The notes under the pieces were generated by a model. That model made no database searches and was not told the DNA's origin. It saw only the letters and a list, made by a program, of their open reading frames with translations. Positions 24,441-35,000 of a stretch of 64,000 nucleotides of DNA are shown one piece after another (position 1 is the first letter of the stretch; every line of letters begins with the position of its first letter). Location of the stretch: positions 1,201,217-1,265,216 of the forward strand of contig CACRXP010000030.1 of assembly GCA_902702965.1 (NCBI GenBank). Reading direction: 5' to 3'. This DNA comes from Spirometra erinaceieuropaei (lineage: Eukaryota; Platyhelminthes; Cestoda; Diphyllobothriidea; Diphyllobothriidae). The position numbers and the translations under genes are program-made.

Positions 24441-27400
24441 GATGTAGTTATAGCTGTAACGAAGCAAATACGGAATGGCTTTGATGAGACCTAGCAGGCC
24501 ATCTGAGACGTAAAATCGGAACAACCGATCTGGAAAGATTTGCATCCCCAATGGTCAAAGACACCTCCCACATTTCTCGTGCAAATCACATTTCTTAAGC
24601 TTACTTAAATATTTCAGCGATTCTCAAGTGAACTAATATGAAACTTATGGATCTTTAAGATGCCTTCGAAACTTTTAAGTCTAGCTTAACAGAGTATGAG
24701 ACAGTGGATGATGCCGCATTTGATTGAACCACATTCAATAGAATGAACTTGAGAGGACATTTTGCCGTACACTGCAGCTAATCATGGGAAAAGTTTGGGT
24801 TATTATTTGAAATATATTTTGGCAGTCCAGAGTACTTATAAAATCATTTACTAAGCCCTCGCTAAGATTAATGAAGTCGAGATCGCTATGGTTGCTTACT
24901 AAGTTTACATAAAGGGCAACTAAAAGGCAACAACTCAGTAATGCGTGATATTTTACAAAAAAAATTCACGATGGAAATTCATGATAATAAGTGGATGCCA
25001 TAATTAAAAATCAGTACTCATGCCGTTCGATAAATCGATAATAATAATGGTCGGTGCAGAAGATAAATCATTAAAAGTGAAATTATTTCTTCGAAATTTA
25101 CGTCAAAAAACCTTTTATACGTACGAACACATCCTAACAAGAGTGAGACTGCGTAAGGTGAAAATTACGATATTGTGTTTTCCCATCTTTCCAATGAAAC
25201 TACGTGCACAGTGGTAAGTACGGGTGATTTAAGATTGAAAATGGGAAGTTAAATCTAAAATTTAACTGATAGTTAATGCCCAAATTAGAAACCCAATCAA
25301 GATAAAAATAATACGGTCCAGTGCACTAAACCATGGTTCAATGCATTAAAGTCTTGCATATTATACAGTGGCTATATCGTCTGAAATGCGAAGTAAAACG
25401 AGAGGTTACTAACTAGAGAGAGTCTCCCAATTTGCGAAGCCATATACGTCGTTGAGTTTGGTTGCAGACGTTCATTTTTGACAATGAGTTTCATGCTTCG
25501 GCGAGTCCTTATACTTGACCCAAACGACCATCCACATGAAAAGGAGCGCCGAAGTTTTCAGTGCCTGGACAAGCACTCTCCAGAACCATCTTATTTTGCA
25601 AGTTTTTATGAATACATAGCACAGAACCTATCGGTATGGGGAAGTGATTGGAAATACTGGTACTGGTAATTATTAAGTATCCATCAACATTTTAAGGACA
25701 CTGAAACTCGTCGGGCTCCACCGTCAGCAGTGACGGCACATAAATTTTACGGATGCAACGTTCTTGAAATATGCGCAAAGTGGTATGCTTACAACTGCAT
25801 CTACCAGTCCCCTTCAAATTTACTAGTCACCGACCGGTATTGCAACCGGAGACCTTATGGGAAGTTTTATTCCTGTGACGTCTCTCTCAGCAAAATCTAG
25901 CAAAATCATCCGTTTGATTAGTTCCATCTCAACTGATAAAAAATAGAGAAAGTGCATCGAAATCGACCAAGAAGATCATGGAAGCATCAGCAGACATTAC
26001 TCATCCGACTTTGTGTCTGACTACATGTTACACCAGTTGCTGGAGTATATCTCATTAGAATGGATAACAGGAATATTTTTGAATATGATTCGGCCTATAA
26101 TGTTATATTTAATTAATTTTTCGCATGAGCAGCCATTATATAATCCCAAATTTCGAGTCTACTTATACGATATCAATGTTCGCGTTGTTGACAGTTCCCT
26201 TTTCTTACAAAAACTATTCTTTCTAGTCAGCGAAATAGTCTTGGTATACTTATTGCCTATTCTCAATTATCCATAGACCGTTAATTATTCGCCTGATGTT
26301 TTAGTGAATGCGTTTGGGGTGCTTTCATGTAGACTAGTTAGTTTTCGTCAATTTATGCACATTTCACGAGTCAAGTGATTTACTTTAGTACAGTGGGTGC
26401 CTCACAAATGAAATATTATGGTCGAAATTTGAGTGGGTATTATTCAAAAATTTGGCATTGCCACTTATGTTTTTCAAATATTTGGGCGCTACAGAGAGCT
26501 AATAATGAGGAATAATTCATTTTGACCCTGTTTTACGAAATAAAAAGGCCAGATTTGGGTTACAACCAAGGTTTCTTGGTACCGAGGTAATTTTCTACGC
26601 TATCGAAATTCCCGGGTCGAAACCATGTGCCTTTGCGCATTTTTTGTAAACGAAGATTAATATAAGCTGAAAACGTCTCAAATAAATCCCTTCTGGAAAC
26701 GGAAAATCGGATATTCGGTCTAAGAAGACGAGGTGAAGTTAACTATGAGAAACCGTGTTCTTTCTAAAAAAAACTAGGTTTTACAAATTTGTGGCGTTTT
26801 ATGCATAAACTGAGTAATTAATTTGTTTGGTAGTAGTTTGGTTTATCAAACCATTCGGTAAATACATCCAAACCGGCTGTGTCACCAACTGACCGCGAAC
26901 ACATAAGGAAATTGACAGCGAAAGGGTCGTTAAGTGAATAGTTAAGAAGTGACTTCAGTATTACTGTGGTCACTTGGTGGCTAATCCGTCGTGATAGAAC
27001 TGTGTCCAAAAATAAGTAGAGTAGCCAGAACGGTCTACAAGTAGAAAAGACGGCGATATTATTCTTCGTGTATTATATAGTATTACCGGATGTTCATTGA
27101 GACAATTCATGGGGATCTTCTGCCGGTATTCTCGTAAACGTAACTAGCGAAAGGCTACAGAAATTTCTAGCTTTACCATCAAAAGACCAGAGTCAAGCCG
27201 GTTTTAAGTAAAGAAAGCTTATTAGGGAACGTTTTTGTTTGCTAAGAATTAGATTGGTTACAGGCCCTCAACCTGAGAACGCATTTACTTTTGTGACGGG
27301 GTTCTATTTGTGTACGAGTCCACGGAAGTTCAAAGTTATCCACACCCCTGAGACCTGCAGGCGGCTAAGTTGTTTTTGAATATGATTCACATAATTTGTA

Positions 27401-27480
27401 AATTTTTGAAATAACTCGCCTACTAAGTTCTTTAAAACCGCACTTCGTATACAGTTCGAAATATCCGTTACATTTTCGAA
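24441..27480. other. AT-rich stretch without recognisable gene
   Basis: The first few hundred bases (to about 25000) may be further upstream parts of the minus-strand LINE, but no motif is secure. The remainder is AT-rich with short random open frames. Confidence 0.35.
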
Positions 27481-27689
27481 AAATGATGTATACCAGCGCT
27501 CTCATTTTAACTTTTATGGACTCTCGGAAATCTTGCAATAGTAGCAGGACGAGCGTCAGCAATTCGTTTAAGGGAAAGTCCATCCATACGACCTTCACAT
27601 CCAGGATATGAGTTCACTCTCTTTATTTCAATGGCCAAGGAACGGCAAAGCGCGCCGAAAGTAATTATTGCAAAAGGTGTGGGATACGA

Positions 27690-28210
27690 AGATAAATCTT
27701 TCTTGTGATGCTCAAAGGCCCGGCTCAAAGTCAAAAACTGGAGACCAAGCTTGCAAATTTAAAGAAGCCAATGATGTAAGAGTTAAAGGAGGCAAAGCGT
27801 AAAGACGCTGATATTAGCAGTGGCATAACAACGGTAAAGAGACCTCTTCTAAAGGCAGATCGCATTTCTATGCCAAACGGCCGAAGTGAGGACACAGAAA
27901 TATTGCTTGTCATAATAAATGATTTCGCAGAATCTATCTAGTCTACATCCGTAAATGTAAATGATGACATTTCTGTCGTGACGAGAGGTAATATAGCCAG
28001 GTAGATCGGTCTACCGTTGCTATAAAATTTGCTCAGTTATCCTGAGTGTTCTGATGAGCACTTTGTTGAATGTGAAAACAAAACCTCGTAGCTAAGGGGA
28101 CCGGGAAATTCCACAACAAGAATTTAGAGTCAAAAACGACAATTCATCCCTCGAAGCCTTCAGTCGATCACGTGGCCGGAAGTAACCGGAGGGTCCACTT
28201 AAACACCAGA
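27690..28210 (+). pseudogene. CR1-like LINE, ORF1 remnant
   Basis: The + strand reads QKLETKLANLKKPMM, a stop, then ELKEAKRKDADISSGITTVKRP, continuing through EDTEILLVIINDFAESI and DDISVVTRGNIAR. The first part is rich in Lys/Glu/Leu like a coiled coil. Further in-frame stops follow. It sits 5' of, and on the same strand as, a LINE endonuclease at 28830, and is split from it by a SINE, so it is read as the ORF1 part of one element. No zinc knuckle or esterase signature is seen; the ORF1 call rests on position and composition. Confidence 0.55.
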
Positions 28211-28439
28211 ATTACGTAGCTGCTCGAGGTCTAAGCGATGCTAAATCCGCTCCACCGAAGGAAGAGATTTTCGCCGCCGTTAACATTTTCCGGCAATTTC
28301 CAAATGACAAGCTTTGCCCGAGCGAGTCGGTAACCGCTCACGCAACCCTCAAGACCGCAAAAAAGAGATAACAGTCGGAAATTGTGTGACCGCGGCCTAT
28401 TAAATTTTTTTGGCAGCAAAGAAGGAGCCTGATAGGCCA

Positions 28440-28775
28440 ACAGAATAACATTACGGACAAAGACAAGGGAGACTGGAATGGCCATTTCTGGCTCATTAGC
28501 CACTGTCAGTCAGTCATACTAAATTCCGGAGTGTGGAATACCTGGGGCTGGATCCCGACACCTTTTGGCTAGAAGCCCAACGCCACTAGCCTCTGAGCCA
28601 CGGGCTCATTGTCCTGTCGGTTGCTATCGGGTATATGCGATGGTAGAAGGGCGCTTGCTGATTCTGTTACGGAACTCACACGTCCAGCTGTGCATTGGAA
28701 CACTCTTCCGTGCCCAACCAGCAGCCGCGTAACGATGCATAATAGAGCCACAATACCATTAGTGACAAACACTGT
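28440..28775 (-). repeat. tRNA-derived SINE nested in a LINE
   Basis: Minus-strand order: CAACCAGCAGCCGCGT-complement block, a CTACCATCGCATATACCCGATAGC block, GACAGGACAATGAGCCCGTGGCTCAGAGGCTAG (A box), GGCGTTGGGCTTC, a degenerate B-box region, then TGACTGACTGACAGTGGCTAATGAGCCAGAAATGGCCATTCCAGTC. Same layout as the 48.2-kb copy. It separates the ORF1 and endonuclease parts of a + strand LINE, so it inserted after the LINE did. Confidence 0.8.
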
Positions 28776-28829
28776 CGGCTAATTTATTCTGCTGTGAAAC
28801 AAGCCAATTCTAACGATTACAGCGGCAAC

Positions 28830-29460
28830 GTGGCAGGGGCAAGCTTGCGACCAACTGACCCAAACATCGCCGAATGTTCCAAGCGGCAACTCTTGTATAC
28901 CAATGCCCAGAGTCTGTTTTAAAAATCAACGAGCTAAGAATACAGGTAGTCGATCCATCTCCAGGTGTTATAGCAATAACAGAAACATTGCTGTTCCAGA
29001 GGGCCAGCAATTTTGAAATAACACTACCAGGATATCCACTCTTTAGGAGAGAGAAAGGACTGCCAGGGTGAAGGAGTTGTCCTGAACTTACAAAATAGGC
29101 CGTGTGTGAGAAGACCGAAAAAATTACTGACGATATACGCTCAACAATAAAGACATCTAGTTGCGACTGTCGACCCAGTACCGAGGGCGGACCTTGACGT
29201 AGACGTTTGCCTAGTGGAGAACAAAGGAAATCGCTCGTCAACCTGATGTTGTTCTTGTGAGTGATTACAATGCACTCGGCATTCGATGAGGAGAAGTGCT
29301 CGAAGTGCGCCTTCGATCAAAGTCTCCTAATACAACATTTTAAGTTCCTCTCATATGGCATATCCCAGTTTCCACGAGAACGCCTGAGAGGCAACATGCT
29401 ATTTGCTTGGATTTCGTTTTCACAAAGGATCCTGGCAGTATGGACAAGATAAACTGCTAA
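28830..29460 (+). pseudogene. CR1-like LINE, endonuclease part
   Basis: Around 28895-29070 the + strand reads YQCPESVLKINELRIQVVDPSPGVIAITETLL then FEITLPGYPLFRREKGLPG and a stop. This is the start of an APE-type endonuclease (the N-A-Q-S-L...K-I-N-E-L...I-A-I-T-E-T pattern) with the catalytic-loop Glu retained. Further similarity is patchy up to WISFSQRILAVWTR at about 29410-29450. Interrupted by stops. Confidence 0.75.
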
Positions 29461-30335
29461 CCTTCTACTCGGTTCGAAATGGTCATACAGTACTTTTACG
29501 GTAGCATTGTTTATATTTTTGCCCTGGCAATGAACGAAGGGAGGTCAAATATGTGACAAGGAGACTCTCGTCAAATGAGAGTCTAGACACTGCGGATAGG
29601 CTGGGGTGTTCTTTTCTCTGGAAACGCCGTCAATGACTGGGTGTTATTTAAGATTTCGAGAGCAATTTGCTCCAGCGACCTGTTCAAAATTCTTAATTGC
29701 GCCACAGCAACTTACAAAAGAACACAAGTATCGAGAACCTTGTACTTGGTATGAGAAATTTTGAGGGTCACAGGATATCTGATAATGCAAACAAACCCAG
29801 ACATTTTTCACAGTTTTTCTAGTCTGTTTTCACAAGAGAAGCGTACTTCATGCCATCTAGTTACGAGAGCATCGGAGCGTCAATTATTAAAAACATGGTG
29901 TTTCGCGAAGAAGCGATGTTTGAAAACCAAAAAACTTGAAGGGATGTCAATTTCCTCGTCCGTATATGATTTCCCTAAAACTGCCGCGTGAACATGCCCG
30001 ATAACTCGCTAGACACTTGTCTGCCTTGTGACAAAATTATTTATGCTGGAGTTCTTCCCACAGTTGAAAGACAGTAAGTATTATACCGATTCGAAAGACG
30101 TGGTAGTCTTGCGCTTCCGACCAACTACTGACCCGCCAGCGTGACATCAGTCTTCTGCAGAGTCATGGAGAAGACCATCAAAAAGGCGTTTACAAGTTAT
30201 TTATAAACCCACAACCTCGTTTCTAACGCACAATACAGTTTTCATAAAGGAAGGTCGTGTGTAACGAACATGCTAGGCACAATGCAAAGCCAGAAAAGTG
30301 CGCTCGACGAAAAACAGGAGTTCGAACGATGTCCA
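29461..30335 (+). pseudogene. CR1-like LINE, degraded RT part
   Basis: Most of the stretch is too decayed to align. At about 30145-30320 the + strand reads VTSVFCRVMEKTIKKAFTSYL, a stop, then THNLVSNAQYSFHKGRSCVTNMLG, which is the RT block with the usual Q-x-G-F-x-x-G-R-S-C-x-T-N-L pattern. It ends abruptly at a family D repeat. Confidence 0.75.
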
Positions 30336-30690
30336 CCGCATGCTCCACACTAGAGGAAAAGCAGGCACGGTGACTTGCGTGTTATTTCTTTTACAGTGAT
30401 AGCAGACTTACACACTATCTACCACACTTCCTTCCCCTCCCCCACCTGAGCCCGGCGTCAAGACATAGTTAAGAAGATCGGCAAAGGTAGAAGGGGCAGA
30501 TGGCTGGCACTGCCGGTCCCGAACCTAGGCACACCACCACACCCCTTGGTCCGCAACAAGCCCTTAACTTGGATTTTAACCAACGGCAACAATGGAGGAC
30601 ATCAGGGCACTAATGCGCGTGACGTGAGTTGGCAGATGCCATCACCCTCCGAATACTGGCATTTTCCATGGGCATACATCCCAAATTTGT
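30325..30690 (+). repeat. dispersed repeat family D, copy with type B 3' half
   Basis: Begins GTTCGAACGATGTCCACCGCATGCTCCAC inside the LINE RT and continues with the family landmarks. After about 30590 the 3' half (GACGTGAGTTGGCAGATGCCATCACC, GGCATTTTCCATGGGCATACATCCC) matches 41770-41870 and not the 3' half seen at 17465 and 61510. Confidence 0.8.
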
Positions 30691-31079
30691 GTTTAACGCT
30701 CCCCTAACGATGCGTGTAAAGTGGTATTAAATATTATTATCATTATTACTCCACATGTAAATGTCTGAATCCGATATGACCTCCATGATTGTTCAGTGAA
30801 TATACCGAACCGCCCGCCTAAAGAGGACGATAAAAAAACACTGTGCATGCCGCCCACATTCATTTCAGGACGACCTGTGGTATTGTTCCGATTCAACGTC
30901 TCCTGCTCAAGTTGAGGGTTCGGCTCAGTCCAGATTATTGATGGAAATAGGTGTGTGTTCGAGTACCCTAGTTGTAAAGTAAAATCGGGCGCGGTGTACA
31001 AAGAAAATATGTGGGTTAAAGTGACTTAAATAGATCCATTATAGTATGACTAACTGAGCATGAGTCTCAGGGGTTCAGC

Positions 31080-31800
31080 ACAAACTCTTATCGTTCTTGT
31101 TCATTACGGTACGGTAATAACGCAAGGTTCCTTCTAAATCTTCCTACACGTAGTGTGATGACGATATCTGTGGGGAGGGTATTCAATGGTTCGACCACTC
31201 TGACGGAGAAGGGAACCTCTGCACATCCATCCTTGCCTCCTGAGTGCCCAGTTTCAACAAACGGCCCCAGAGGTAATTTGTGATAGTGAATTCGAAAAAG
31301 TGTTAAAGGCCAGACTGCAGTCCAGTCCTTACACAACGTAGAATGTTTCAAGAGATAGAACAGAATAGAATAGGTTCATTATAGCACCTCTTGGGCACTG
31401 TCAGTGGCCTAAAACGGAAAGGGAAGAGGTGGATATTTATTAGGCGGGTTGCATAAGGAAAGGAATTTTAACTCCAAACCATCGTCGTGGTCCTTATCTG
31501 GACTCTTTCAATGACACTTGAACTTTAATCGTCCATTGCCTTCAGGATTGTGTACTGTATTCCAAATGCAACTACCCGGATGTTCACGAAATCTTCCAGA
31601 AGACGTCTTCGTCAAAATCCATAAATGCACGCCCGATAGCGCACAGTACGAACATTGTGCTTTTTGCAACTCTAAAACAATGAGCGGATGATTTTAGGCA
31701 GTTCGACTTCTCGTAAGGCTGCACCGCCAGGAAAGTAGTCCCTAGTGTCGGCTTTGTTTTACTATTCCGATATTCGAGTAGTAGAGTCAATTGGGGTTGG
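31080..31800 (-). pseudogene. CR1-like LINE 3' fragment adjoining torsin
   Basis: The minus strand reads TLLLEYRNSKTKPTLGTTFLAV, then CLKSSAHCFRVAKSTMFVLCAIGRAF (31790-31584), and later PFSVRVVEPLNTLPTDIV (about 31210-31150). The order and residues match the C-terminal part of the LINE at 50.65-53.7 kb (DYFLGV, LKPSAHCLRVGKIATSVL, PWSVLPADVV). The fragment ends about 50-60 bases from the torsin start codon. Confidence 0.8.
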
Positions 31801-31848
31801 ATAGAGTCTGTTCATTGATTGGGTTTTCACGTTACTTCTACTGAATAC

Positions 31849-32032
31849 ATGCCCATTCACATACTCATAATCCTGATATCGCTTCTTTCGGAATCTGTGG
31901 CTTTCATTACCGGATTCCCGTTTATTTCAGTAATCCCACCTCTGGCAGGATGGGCCGCTTATCAGGCATATGATCATCTGGAGTGCCTCGTAAGAGAGTG
32001 CTGCAAGACGGCTGTTCACTTTGATTCATCAA
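31849..32032 (+). CDS. torsin exon 1: signal/anchor segment
   Basis: Encodes residues 1-61 plus one base of codon 62. Two hydrophobic stretches (about 4-20 and 24-38) precede CLVRECC, a cysteine cluster also found after the hydrophobic N terminus of torsins. Donor GTAAAA. Confidence 0.9.
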
Positions 32033-35000
32033 GTAAAATTGGCGTCTTTTCTGAAATAACATTTTAGAACTGCGTGAAGATTTGAGATCTAGACTTCATG
32101 GACAACATATTGCGGAGGAGCGCCTGTACAGCCACGTGAAGGTTCCGATTGCGCTTTTAACTATATTGTCAGGCCCACATGGATGACCCCAACCCGAGGA
32201 AAGCGCTGGTTCTATCCTTACATGGATTTACCGGCGTTGGGAAAAATTTTGCATCCTCCATTATTGTTTCCAATATCCTACGAAAAGGCGAACACAGCCG
32301 TTTTTATCACTTCTACGACTCAACCATCCACTTTCCACACGAAGACCTTGTCGAAGATTATAAGGTTAGTCAACCACGCGGTTATTCTGGTTTGCATTTC
32401 GTTCAGGGCCTCCTGGTTTTTTGTTGATTTTCCCTTATGGCTGACTAGTGTACATTCTGTTTACACCAACGACCTAGATGACACGCAAAGTTCCTCAGCA
32501 TTGTTTTCACCCGAGCAGCATTTTTACGTGTTAGTCTGTGTTACTCACCGTGTCCAATCTGTTGTCTCATTAGGTCAGACTTACCATCGGTCCGATATGA
32601 AAAGGAGAGAGTGAGGCCTATCCGACTCGCAGGCGACAGACTCATGCTACAAAAGATCTGGCGAGATAATTTAGTGTTTTTCCGACATGAGCGCCAGGCT
32701 ATAGTGGTTTCTTGATATAATCTTGTTGGCATCCCCTTTGCCAAGAACCGAGATTCGTTTTTCATAATCTGGTTCGAGTATGTGACGGGCCAGCACATGT
32801 AGCATTCACTGAATAGTTTTAATGCACCTCAGCCCTTGCGCTTGATCTCAATTTCAGTTGACTTCACCCGAACTTTGCAAATTATGTGTACGAAAAGGGA
32901 GGATGAATTGGATCAGTTTAGCGCCTACTTTCATGTCAGTCACTGCGCCTAATCCCGCCTCCGGTCTTCTTGACTCCGTCTTGACACCGGTGGTTTCGTT
33001 ATGTAGTTTTGTGGCACTCTTACTTGCGTTTTCCTTCGAGACGTTTTCCTCCTTTGTAACTCGGCTGGTACTTGCATAGGGACCAGGAAATGAATGGTGC
33101 GCATAGACGTATTTTCAGTCGTTACGCCCGCGGTTGTTTCTATTAGTCCTAACGTTTTTGTTCTATTGCAACTTAGCGAGTGTGGTGGGAAAAGAAAGAT
33201 ATTGTGTAGGTTACCGTCACTCTTAAAAGGCTGTGCGTTGGGACGATAGAGCTGCTTATCGAGCAAGACGGCTAATTTATTAGGTGCATCATCGATTCTT
33301 GCAGTAACTCACTTCTTGACACCTTCGGACGATCCATAACATGCTGAAGAGTTGCTTCTGTGTTCGGCACATGTGGATCCAACGGGGCATTTGCCTTGTC
33401 TTAAACGATTAATCCTGCATTCATCTTGTTGACTGATTGCTTCCGTTCGTTGAATGTTATCACAGTAGAGACCAGAAACGCTCTTCTGAACCCTTGTGTA
33501 CGAGACGCGTGTCGCAACTACCAACAGCATGCGGATGAACTGAAATACAATCGAATCTGCCGCTGCCTACCAGGTCAAATTTATTATTGCGTACTCTACG
33601 TGTGTTCACCTAACAACGTTCTTCATGACTGCCTTGGCCACTGTACTCCGTGACTGGCGTGTCTTTAGTGATTTTATTTTACTCTTTTGTGTCAGTTCCA
33701 CTGACTTTCGTCACAGGCAGGCGATCCGTGGACTGTGGGTCCAATTTGGCCACATTCACCAGTGTTCCGTTGACTTATCCGGTCGTTTCAAGAAAAATTA
33801 TATTTCGAAAAATCTCATCGAGTTTGTGCTTAACGAGAGTTGTTTTGCAGGTCGTCGACTTGCCGTGTCAGTACGGTTGGAATCTGTCTGACAGAGTAAG
33901 TAAAAACTAGCGGCAGCTCAAGGAATTTCGATGCAGTGGTGGTTCCTACACTGAGATTTGTCATCGTTATTGAGTGTTAGCCGTGGGAGTGTATCTAGGA
34001 CGTTGGAGTAGGCTTCTTCTTTTTGAACTGTACACTAGACGGCTTTGCTCGGCTATTAGCTGGTTTAATCGAACAACACCACGGATCTCTACATGCTAGT
34101 CGTTATGATACAGGGTTCATTAGTAGGCTACAAACTATATCTAAACTCACACAAACGCCGAGAATCTAGAAATTCGTAATCGGATCAAACTTGGTATGTT
34201 GAAGTCGAAAAGTCCCCATTCTCCACACTATCTTGTCTCGTAATGATGAAGTGCTCTCAACTCGCCTATCTCTAACTGCCCGAGGACTGGGTTGGCCTAT
34301 TTTCCAAAGTCGATAGATCTCCCCGACGTTACCGGTAACCCAAGTATGTTTAAACACTAGGACGTTTATCCTTCAATCTGAGAATGCCGATCTGATATCT
34401 GTTTGGAAACCAATCCTTCTGGCACTGCGGATCAGTTAGATGATAAGACTGGACGTTCAGTTGATTTCTTTACCCTCGTTATGCCCTGATACGTCAGGTA
34501 AGACATGTTTGAGAGTTCGATTCCACGATGTTCAAGCCAGCAAAGGCTAGAACCCCAGGATGATAGTTTAAGAAGCAAGAACTCTCTGGAACAAACTTAC
34601 CTACTGGCCAACGTCTCCAATATATGCGCCGTCCATTCACTCTCTAAGTTTGCTTGTTGATTTAGTTGGACTCGGAGTAATCCTTTTTTCTCCATCTTTG
34701 TCGTTTAGACAGTTTTTTGTCAACTGACGGTCGCGATAGCGTTGGTGGTTACTTGTATGCTTTGGCGGTTAACTTTATAAGGTAAATGTTTAGCCGGCAT
34801 GATTAGCTGGTAACTGGGCCATCGACGGTCGACTTCAAGCTTATTGCGGCCGTCCTACTTGTACTAAGTTTAAGACCTGATTATTCTGAGACAGGCCAGT
34901 CGATTAAACTGGCGTCTGGACAAAACCTCTTGTCTGAGTCGTTTGCCGTTCAAATGCCTCGGCTTTGAACAGCCGCTTCTTGAAATTTAAGAGTGCAGAC

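Noticed and set aside
31819..31848. TTG start upstream of the torsin ATG
   Set aside because: Eukaryotic start expected; ATG 31849 is the first ATG after the in-frame TGA at 31816 and begins directly with a hydrophobic segment.
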